8,622 nucleotides of DNA from a bacterium. Lineage in GTDB: Bacteria > UBA9089 > JASEGY01. The notes beneath the pieces are model-generated. The model ran no database searches. It worked only from the letters and a program-made list of their open reading frames with translations, and was not told the origin of the DNA. The stretch covers positions 1 to 8,622 of the forward strand of contig JASEGY010000129.1 of assembly GCA_030019105.1 (NCBI GenBank). The letters are read 5' to 3'. Position 1 is the first letter of the stretch. Each line of letters begins with the position of its first letter. Both the position numbers and the translations under genes were made by a program. Below are positions 1 to 4,960 of this stretch, piece after piece.

Positions 1-45
1 TCTTGGATTGTTAATTCCTACTTTTTTACTTACCATTAAATTTGA

Positions 46-240
46 AGAGGATACATCTTAAGAGCTATATTAGTGGAAGACAACCCCGGTGATGTGCGCC
101 TTACCCGGGAAGCCCTCAACGGGAACAAGCTGTATCACAACCTGCACGCGGTTGAAGACGGGGAGGAGTCAATGGCCTTCCTACGCAAAGAGGGCAAGTA
201 TGCCAAATACCCCGTCCGGACATTATATGGACGATTATGA
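46..240 (+). pseudogene. Response regulator receiver-domain remnant (CheY/Rcp1-like), broken at both ends
   Basis: Frame 1 from about position 61 reads RAILVEDNPGDVRLTREAL, then NLHAVEDGEESMAFLRKEGKYAKYP. This matches the first half of small single-domain response regulators of the Rcp1 type: beta-1, the acidic pocket ED at 76-81, alpha-1, beta-2 and alpha-2. The frame has a TGA at 43-45 and no ATG/GTG/TTG before the homology begins, although a purine-rich SD-like GAAGAGG lies at 44-50; the only in-frame alternative start is GTG at 73, inside beta-1. Similarity stops at about 213-216, just before the segment that would carry the phospho-acceptor Asp (the DLxLP region). The frame then runs through unrelated sequence to TGA at 238-240. 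About 50 of roughly 140 residues remain and the Asp, Thr/Ser and Lys switch residues are absent, so it should be non-functional. It converges on the hook operon. Confidence 0.72.
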
Positions 241-248
241 ACCGTCCC

Positions 249-265
249 GGTTTCTTCAAGAAACC
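249..265. repeat. Small perfect palindrome downstream of the response-regulator remnant
   Basis: GGTTTCTT and its reverse complement AAGAAACC are separated by one base, and a further AAACCTGGTTTC palindrome overlaps at 261-272. It lies just after the point where the response regulator loses its homology and may be part of the sequence that replaced the 3' half of that gene. The remaining bases of 217-300 show nothing else I can identify. Confidence 0.5.
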
Positions 266-300
266 TGGTTTCTACCGACTACTTTTTTACCGTACCATCA

Positions 301-338
301 TAAAAGAAAAGGGGCAAGGCCAAAGGCCTTGCCCCTTA
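301..338 (-). terminator. Rho-independent terminator of the hook operon
   Basis: A perfect 13-bp stem (309-321 pairing with 325-337; GGGGCAAGGCC in the core) closes on a three-base loop. On the minus strand it is followed by TTTTCTTTTA at 310-301, the U-rich tract. It starts 24 bases after the flgE stop codon, which marks flgE as the last gene of the transcript. The tract on the plus-strand side is not T-rich, so it is directional. Confidence 0.9.
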
Positions 339-361
339 GTTTATCCCGCTATATTAACCTG

Positions 362-3300
362 TTATGGTCTTAGACGGAATACTTCCTGAATTATACGGTC
401 AGCCGTGGTTAGAGCACGGTTATTGGCCGTAAATCCACGTTCTGCCACGATCATCTTGACAAATTCTTCCGTTAAATCGACGTTGGACATCTCTAATTTA
501 CCGGAAGCAATCTTCCCCTTGCCAATATCCCCGGCTACACCGATCTTGGCCTCGCCGGAATCAGCGCTTTCCTTGAACATTGTGCCGGACAGCTTGTCCA
601 ATCCACTGTTGTTGTTAAAGGTAGCCACAGCCAATTGAGCCATGGCCTGATTTTGACCATTGGAATAGATACCATTGACCACACCGGCGCCATTGATACT
701 AATGTCCAGAAGACTCCCCTTGCCGTATCCATCCTGCGCATTAGCAAAGGCATCCGACTTGACAGCCGCGAACTGAACTACCTGCGAGAAATCAGCCGCA
801 ATCTGGACTCTATTAGCTCCATACCGATTCGGTGGAGAGCCGCCCTGGTCATTGTCATAGGGAAGCTCCGGAGGATCAAAATAAATCCCCTGGAAGCCGA
901 CACTGCCACCATAAACACTCCCGCCGTCGTCATCAAATGTCTTCGGATCAGCCGGGGACTGGAAGGTAGTGGAAAGCTCCTGGTTAAGAGTGCCATCATT
1001 ATTAAAGATCATGGTCCCATAACCGGCCACTTTACCCTTTTCCACCGGGTCCATTGTATACCAGAGCCATTTGTTAGTGTCTAACTTTTCAAAGACAAAT
1101 TCAAGCTTGTGGGCCACACCGAGAGAGTCATAGACCGCCCTGGCTGTTGTGTGAAGGTGGTTTTGATCGCCCTTTAATTTAGCCGTAACCGGTGAACCGG
1201 TATCACCCTGAATTGTTCCGGCAATATCCTCTTTCTCCTCACCCATATTCACGGCAAAGGTGATCGTCTGTTGATCTCGGACATCGTTGGGGACAAAGAC
1301 GGCCACATCATTACCGTTAAAATTGAGGGTAAAATAGTCCCGGCCGGTAACATCACTCTTAGTCACCCAATCGTCATTGGTCGCATCCGGAAGTTCAGTG
1401 TCTAAGTCCAGAACCCCATTGCCATTCCCGCCATTGATCTTGGCCTCAGTATTCTTGAAGTTATTAACGACATAGCCAGTGTCCCGATCAATCTCCAGAA
1501 CTCCGCCGGTAGCAGACAGAATCTTTTCATTGTTATCCGCGGCCTTCATCATATTTATGGCGGTAAAGAACCCGGTAGCATCTCCATTAAGATTCTGGGA
1601 TATCTTCAGATCGGCCCCGGCTGTGTTGGCCTTGATAGTGAACTTATCAGCCCGGGCATCGTAGCTCATAGAAGCATCGGCTACATCTGAATTATTTATC
1701 TCGGTCATTAACTCATCAATGCTCGTATAGGTATTCAGGGCCTTTGAAGTCCAGTTATTAATAGTAATCGTTCCAGCACCCGCGACCGTATCTGGAGCAT
1801 TGGTCCCATTAAAGACCTGAGCTACTGTCATTGTCCTGGTATTGATATAGCTTGTCGCATGGGGATTCTCAGTTACGTCACCACTGCTTGTAATCTCAGG
1901 CAAGACAGGATCCATCTTGCTATTTGGATCAATGACCTGCCAACTATAGAAATCCTTGCTCGCATCCTGGGCGTTAAAGAGATGCCTGAACTCAATCTGG
2001 AGCGAAACCTCAGTCACCGCTGTCTTAGGAGTCGGAGCAATAACCTCTTCATTCGTAGCTGTAGCACCCATCAGGAGAGCAGAGTGGAGGAACCCGTTGT
2101 TCACTCCGGTAGCTCCAGTGGCATCCACATCCTGGATGGTCACCGTGGTCCCTTCATTATCTCCTTTGATATTAAACTTTCTGGTAGCCACATCATACTC
2201 CATAGTCACACCCGCCGCCTCACTGGCATTAATCTCATTTAAGAGATCCTGGATGGTAGCATATTTAGGGGTTACTCCATCTGCACCCACTGCATTCAAG
2301 GCATCAGAAATATAGCTATTAATCTTGACTCTGGTAGTAAGATCCGGCGCAGTAGCGATAGCAGTAAAGGCATTGGTCGAAGTATTCAGCGGTGTCCCCG
2401 TAGCCGTAGTAACCGTGCCACTGGATTCATCTTTGGCTACATCAGTAGGCAGAACCGGGATATTGATCTCGCTAAAAAGCCCCACATCGCCGGCAGCCGT
2501 CCCAGCAGCAGTAACATTTTCAGCCAGCTTTATCTCACCGCCCGGAATGTCAGCCTTGATCTGAAACACATCATCCTCGGAAATGTAATTCATGGTTACA
2601 TTGGCCGTAGAAGACGCATTCACCTCATCCATAAAGTCATCGATGCTGGCATAGCTGTTCAACCTCTTGGAAGTATAATTATTAATGGTTACAGTGCTGT
2701 TCAGATCAAGAAAACCGGCATTATTATCAAAGCCTGCCAGTTCAAAGGTCCTGGTTGTGTCCAGAGTGCCTTCTCCTGCCTCAGTTTGACCGACCACTTT
2801 ATGAGTGCTTACAATTGGAGCCGTAAACTTAAGGTCAACCTTATCTATGGCTATGTTTTGTTGAGCATTCAAATTGGCCTTGAAATCGACATTTTCGGTG
2901 GCCTTGGCCGCCATAATATCTTCTTTGTCAACCCGGATGGCGCCTATCTTTTCACTGGTATCGACATAGTTAGCGCCGGTAGCCGCATCTGTCTTGGCCG
3001 TCCAACCCTGAACCAGAAAACCATTGGCCGGATTAACCAGCGTACCATTGGCATCCAGGTCAAAGGCCCCGGCCCTGGTATAAACCAGGTCACTCGACTT
3101 ACCATCGTTCATGACAAAGAAGCCTTCGCCATCCATAGCCAGATCAGTCGTCTTACCCGTGGCTTGCATGCTCCCCTGGGTATGCATCACCTGCATTGTG
3201 GCATTGGCGACACCTAATCCGATCTGTTTGGGATTAACTCCACCCTGGCCGTCTTGGGGGGCAACCCCATAGCTTTCTCTCTGACTCAAGATATCCTGAA

Positions 3301-3421
3301 AAGTAACCCGTGTTTGCTTAAAACCAACCGAGTTAACGTTGGCAACATTGTTGCCGATAACATCTAACCATTTCTGGTGTTCTTGAACACCAGTCATGCT
3401 GGTATATAACTCTCTCATCAT
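362..3421 (-). CDS. flgE: Flagellar hook protein FlgE, oversized (1019 aa)
   Basis: FlgE polymerises into the hook, the universal joint between rod and filament; it is exported by the flagellar type III apparatus without a cleaved signal. The N-terminus (residues 1-45: SMTGVQEHQKWLDVIGNNVA, then NVNSVGFKQTRV) is the rod/hook-family D0 helix. Residues 114-140 (YTRAGAFDLDANGTLVNP..GFLVQGW) are the conserved D1 segment. The C-terminus (about 978-1019: VDLTEEFVKMIVAERGFTAN, then NRALTTADRIIQEVF) is the closing D0 helix. The middle, about residues 200-860, is long and variable and holds three copies of one unit (245-318, 365-450, 552-625). The Salmonella protein is about 400 residues, so the exposed outer domains are greatly expanded. 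No cysteine is visible, so the Cys-Lys lysinoalanine cross-link of spirochaete hooks is not expected. The start is the first of two consecutive ATGs because AAGGAGGT lies at the right distance. The stop TAA is followed by the operon terminator. Confidence 0.96.
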   Translation of the reverse strand: MMRELYTSMTGVQEHQKWLDVIGNNVANVNSVGFKQTRVTFQDILSQRESYGVAPQDGQGGVNPKQIGLGVANATMQVMHTQGSMQATGKTTDLAMDGEGFFVMNDGKSSDLVYTRAGAFDLDANGTLVNPANGFLVQGWTAKTDAATGANYVDTSEKIGAIRVDKEDIMAAKATENVDFKANLNAQQNIAIDKVDLKFTAPIVSTHKVVGQTEAGEGTLDTTRTFELAGFDNNAGFLDLNSTVTINNYTSKRLNSYASIDDFMDEVNASSTANVTMNYISEDDVFQIKADIPGGEIKLAENVTAAGTAAGDVGLFSEINIPVLPTDVAKDESSGTVTTATGTPLNTSTNAFTAIATAPDLTTRVKINSYISDALNAVGADGVTPKYATIQDLLNEINASEAAGVTMEYDVATRKFNIKGDNEGTTVTIQDVDATGATGVNNGFLHSALLMGATATNEEVIAPTPKTAVTEVSLQIEFRHLFNAQDASKDFYSWQVIDPNSKMDPVLPEITSSGDVTENPHATSYINTRTMTVAQVFNGTNAPDTVAGAGTITINNWTSKALNTYTSIDELMTEINNSDVADASMSYDARADKFTIKANTAGADLKISQNLNGDATGFFTAINMMKAADNNEKILSATGGVLEIDRDTGYVVNNFKNTEAKINGGNGNGVLDLDTELPDATNDDWVTKSDVTGRDYFTLNFNGNDVAVFVPNDVRDQQTITFAVNMGEEKEDIAGTIQGDTGSPVTAKLKGDQNHLHTTARAVYDSLGVAHKLEFVFEKLDTNKWLWYTMDPVEKGKVAGYGTMIFNNDGTLNQELSTTFQSPADPKTFDDDGGSVYGGSVGFQGIYFDPPELPYDNDQGGSPPNRYGANRVQIAADFSQVVQFAAVKSDAFANAQDGYGKGSLLDISINGAGVVNGIYSNGQNQAMAQLAVATFNNNSGLDKLSGTMFKESADSGEAKIGVAGDIGKGKIASGKLEMSNVDLTEEFVKMIVAERGFTANNRALTTADRIIQEVFRLRP
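1547..1768 (-). repeat. FlgE internal repeat unit 3 (residues 552-625)
   Basis: ITINNWTSKALNTYTSIDEL at the start, then MTEINNSDVADASMSYDARA and DKFTIKANTAGADLKISQNL, ending near FFTAINM. Aligned by eye, it shares the order INxxxSxxLN, SIDxxxxEIN, (V/A)xMxY, F.IKA, xxLKIxxN and FxxxIN with the other two units. The fold suggested is that of the hook/flagellin IN-type inserted domain, in which short strands surround a helix. Confidence 0.75.
2072..2329 (-). repeat. FlgE internal repeat unit 2 (residues 365-450)
   Basis: VKINSYISDALN, a ten-residue insertion (VGADGVTPKY), then ATIQDLLNEINASEAAGVTM and EYDVATRKFNIKG, ending at NNGFLHSALLMGA. It is the most diverged of the three copies and the only one with the insertion after the LN position. 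Confidence 0.7.
2468..2689 (-). repeat. FlgE internal repeat unit 1 (residues 245-318)
   Basis: VTINNYTSKRLNSYASIDDF, then MDEVNASSTANVTMNYISED and VFQIKADIPGGEIKLAENV, ending near GLFSEI. It is clearly closest to unit 3: INNYTSKRLNSYASIDDFMDEVN here against INNWTSKALNTYTSIDELMTEIN there. Confidence 0.75.
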
Positions 3422-3639
3422 TTTGCTTGACCTCCTTAGAGCTGTATTTTAGTTCTGGGACGTCACGCTGCTCATCCTTGTTCAACGCTTCAGAAGGTCT
3501 ACTTCTTTATTAGTCCGAGATAAATTAGTCCATTCCATTAGACTTTTAAAACTTGTTGGAGACAACCACCTCCTTTTTACTTTAGCATATTTTTTAAATA
3601 TCACCTCCTCATAAATGAAAATTTTTGCTCTCACAACTT
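3422..3639 (-). other. flgE leader region with two orphan Shine-Dalgarno-like sites and a short open frame
   Basis: Besides the true flgE site, the minus strand carries GAGGAGGTGA (about 3600-3609) and AAGGAGGTGG (about 3568-3577). Neither has a start codon at normal distance with a long frame behind it: the first precedes ATG CTA AAG TAA at 15 bases. An open frame of 41 codons with a GTG start (about 3604) runs through both sites and ends in TGA near 3482; I do not recognise its product. The octamer ATTAGTCC occurs twice on the plus strand (3509-3516, 3524-3531) and ATTAGAC once (3537-3543). This could be a decayed small gene, as small genes often sit between flgD and flgE, or an untranslated leader. 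No promoter consensus convinced me. Confidence 0.35.
3430..3437 (-). promoter_or_regulatory. Ribosome binding site of flgE
   Basis: On the minus strand AAGGAGGT is a full match to the anti-SD consensus, with 8 bases before the first ATG (3421-3419) and 11 before the second. This favours the first ATG as start. Confidence 0.85.
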
Positions 3640-3781
3640 GTAACTACTCAGCCCTCTTATGGAACACAGATTACACAGATTCTCCCAGATTGCACAGATA
3701 AAAAATAATTCCTGATAATCTGTGAAATCTTGTGTAATCTGTGGAATCTGTGTTCCTCTTTTTGTAGGGCTGAATAGTTAC
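3640..3781. repeat. 142-bp palindromic element with CACAGATT satellite arms
   Basis: Outer arms: GTAACTACTCAGCCCT at 3640-3655 pairs with 3766-3781 (15 of 16). Inner arms: 3661-3699 pairs with 3718-3756 (about 33 of 39, beginning GGAACACAGATT). Each inner arm is itself a short tandem repeat of a CACAGATT-type unit with a period of 9-10. The terminal bases GTAA...TTAC resemble those of the element at 3906-4067. I see no direct repeat at these ends, so insertion cannot be shown. As RNA it would make one long hairpin. Confidence 0.75.
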
Positions 3782-3825
3782 GAAAGAGCTTATACTTTTC
3801 TTGCGTTGTGCTTAATTCTCCTGGT

Positions 3826-3890
3826 TGCTCTGCAACTCAAAACTTTAGCCTTGCCTTTCTATCAAGTCTAAAGGGTTGAGCTAAAGAGCA
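3826..3890. repeat. 65-bp hairpin
   Basis: Arms 3826-3853 (starting TGCTCTGCAACTCAAAAC) and 3863-3890 pair at about 22 of 28 positions around a 9-base loop. There is no T-run on either side, so it is not a typical intrinsic terminator. It lies between the two larger palindromes of the flgD-flgE gap. No flanking direct repeat is visible. Confidence 0.6.
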
Positions 3891-3905
3891 CTTCAGAAAC
3901 TGATC

Positions 3906-4067
3906 GTAATTGCTCAATAAAGTGTGGAAATCTCGCAAAGACGATAAGTGTTCACGGAATGTTGAAATTAGAAATTGGAAATTGGGCCTTCATAATTTAC
4001 TAATTTCTAATTTCCAATTTCGAGCCGTAAACGGTTGCCTGCTTTCCACAAGATATTGAGCAATTAC
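3906..4067. mobile_element. 162-bp MITE-like element with 25-bp inverted ends and 8-bp target duplication
   Basis: Terminal inverted repeats 3906-3930 and 4043-4067 match at 22 of 25 positions: GTAATTGCTCAATA, three unmatched bases, then TGTGGAAA. The octamer AACTGATC directly abuts both ends (3898-3905 and 4068-4075), as expected of a target-site duplication. The interior is also palindromic: GTTCACGG (3950-3957) against CCGTAAAC (4025-4032), and a heptamer satellite GAAATTA/GAAATTG (3964-3985) against its complement (4001-4021). It has no coding capacity. GTAA-type termini with 8-bp duplications are known from the IS66 family, so mobilisation by an IS66-like transposase is an inference. It lies 12 bases behind the flgD stop. 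Confidence 0.82.
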
Positions 4068-4087
4068 AACTGATCCAACGCAAATAG

Positions 4088-4558
4088 CTATTCGACCGCC
4101 CCAATCTCCAGGATGTCTTCCAACTTAACATCGGTCGCCACCTCTTTATTGCTTTGACTGGGATAATCGAAAACACTCAAAGTTAACCTCGGCTCCTGAT
4201 CTACAAACCTTATTTTACTTACCGTACCGACCACGTTTCCACCTGCGTCAGAATCGGGGTTAATGGCCTTCACATGATTTCCAAGTAAAGATAAGGTCCT
4301 GGCCTGCGGAGAACCAACCACGGCCATAAACTGCTCAAACTGGGTATTTAAATTGGTCATCTGCTCCAGTGATGAAAACTGGGCTAACTGGGCGATAAAT
4401 TCCTTGTCTTCCAACGGCTGAGTTGGATCCTGATACTTGAGCTGGGTAATGAGGAGCCTTAAAAAATCATCCTTACCCATTGCTGCCCCTGAGTCCCCCT
4501 CCAACTGCTTCGTAAAAGCAGTAGATAAAGAAGAATCTGTAACACCTGACACCGCCAT
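4088..4558 (-). CDS. flgD: Flagellar hook capping/scaffold protein FlgD, short form (156 aa)
   Basis: FlgD sits at the tip of the growing hook and is needed for FlgE assembly; it is discarded when the hook is complete. Residues 26-80 form the conserved N-terminal domain: MGKDDFLRLLITQLKYQDPT, QPLEDKEFIAQLAQFSSLEQ, MTNLN, with the DPTQP and FSSLEQM signatures. Residues 90-153 (LLGNHVKAI..GTVSKIRF..LTLSVF..VKLEDILEI) look like the Tudor-like small beta domain. The Ig-like insertion that brings the Salmonella protein to about 230 residues is missing, so this is the compact form also found in some Gram-positive bacteria. It follows fliK by 402 bp and precedes flgE by 666 bp. Those gaps are wide for a flagellar operon and are largely explained by palindromic insertions. 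GGAGG at 4568-4572, 9 bases before the ATG, supports the start. Confidence 0.95.
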   Translation of the reverse strand: MAVSGVTDSSLSTAFTKQLEGDSGAAMGKDDFLRLLITQLKYQDPTQPLEDKEFIAQLAQFSSLEQMTNLNTQFEQFMAVVGSPQARTLSLLGNHVKAINPDSDAGGNVVGTVSKIRFVDQEPRLTLSVFDYPSQSNKEVATDVKLEDILEIGAVE

Positions 4559-4567
4559 TTCTTTTTT

Positions 4568-4575
4568 CCTCCCCC
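4568..4575 (-). promoter_or_regulatory. Ribosome binding site of flgD, overlapping a target-site duplication
   Basis: The minus strand reads GGGGGAGG, then nine bases, then ATG. The G-run upstream of GGAGG belongs to the 9-bp duplication (4571-4579) left by the adjacent 109-bp element, so the element inserted at the 5' edge of the Shine-Dalgarno sequence without destroying it. Confidence 0.75.
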
Positions 4576-4697
4576 TTTAGAGTGTGGCTAAAATCTGTGG
4601 AGAACCTTAACAGATTCACTGATGGCTGGAATCTTATCCAGTGGCTCAGGCATTGAGTTGGGTACTCCCACAAATTTTAGCCACGCTCCCCCCTTTA
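4571..4697. mobile_element. 109-bp MITE-like element (4580-4688) with 9-bp target duplications
   Basis: Inverted ends: GAGTGTGGCTAAAATCTGTG from 4580, and the complement of 4664-4688, which reads GAGCGTGGCTAAAATTTGTG. They differ at only two positions over these 20 bases and end in GGAG/GGGAG. The nonamer CCCCCTTTA is present exactly outside both ends (4571-4579 and 4689-4697), the mark of a transposition event. There is no coding capacity; a small inner hairpin CTGGA/TCCAG lies at 4626-4641. I cannot assign the ends to a transposase family. In the transcript the element would fold into a stem ending 7 bases upstream of the flgD GGAGG, so it may influence flgD translation (inference). Confidence 0.85.
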
Positions 4698-4765
4698 TAG
4701 AATTTCGAGTTCAAAGTTTCAAATTTAAAGTTGGGTACTATCCTGATTGAACCACAAAGCACACC

Positions 4766-4816
4766 AAGAGCAGAAATAGAATAAGAGCAGAAAGAGAATA
4801 AGAGCAGAAAGAGAAT
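4766..4816. repeat. 17-bp tandem repeat, three copies
   Basis: Three head-to-tail copies of AAGAGCAGAAAGAGAAT (4766-4782, 4783-4799, 4800-4816); the first copy differs at one base (AATAGAAT). Non-coding, inside the 252-bp palindrome. Confidence 0.9.
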
Positions 4817-4843
4817 AAAGGGTTAAAGATTTTCTTGCCAAAT

Positions 4844-4906
4844 CTTTATGTCCTTTGTGTCCTTTATGTCCTTTATGTCCTTTATGTCCTTTATGTCCTT
4901 TGTAGT
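4844..4906. repeat. 9-bp tandem repeat CTTTATGTC, six full copies plus a partial one
   Basis: Contiguous units at 4844-4897 (the second is CTTTGTGTC), followed by a decayed CTTTGTAGT. The unit differs by one base from the CTTATGTCC-type units of the array inside fliK (GTCCTTTAT against GTCCCTTAT in the same phase), and both arrays have the same orientation. It is intergenic here and lies inside the 252-bp palindrome. Confidence 0.9.
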
Positions 4907-4960
4907 TAATCCAGGACACCACCTAAAGTTGAGAGTTAAACCCGAAACTCGAAACTTAAT

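Larger units (their letters stand above)
4703..4954. repeat. 252-bp imperfect palindrome between fliK and flgD
   Basis: TTTCGAGTT (4703-4711) pairs with AACTCGAAA (4946-4954). The next ~39 bases of both arms align without a gap at about 24 of 39 positions, ending in TCCTG/CAGGA. CTGATTGAACCACAAAG (4743-4759) pairs with 4898-4914 with small indels. The right arm shows a heptamer pattern on the minus strand (AGTTTCG AGTTTCG GGTTTAA). The centre holds the 17-bp and 9-bp tandem repeats listed separately. It begins six bases after the neighbouring element's duplication and ends just before the fliK stop. No target duplication is visible. Confidence 0.62.

Noticed and set aside
89..373. 94-codon plus-strand ORF at the left end
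   Set aside because: It is out of frame with the response-regulator homology, runs through the operon terminator and resembles nothing known.
635..1084. 149-codon plus-strand ORF opposite flgE
   Set aside because: Antisense shadow of flgE; no ribosome binding site or recognisable motif.
3836..3880. Intrinsic terminator between flgD and flgE
   Set aside because: The hairpin has mismatches and no U-tract on either strand, so it is listed as a repeat hairpin instead.
4473..4673. 66-codon minus-strand ORF overlapping the flgD start
   Set aside because: It starts within the MITE-like element and runs in another frame of flgD; it has no family resemblance.
4725..4922. 65-codon minus-strand ORF with KGHKGHKGH repeat and a hydrophobic tail
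   Set aside because: It is only the 9-bp and 17-bp satellites read through; there is no ribosome binding site, and the hydrophobic stretch is the 17-bp repeat translated.
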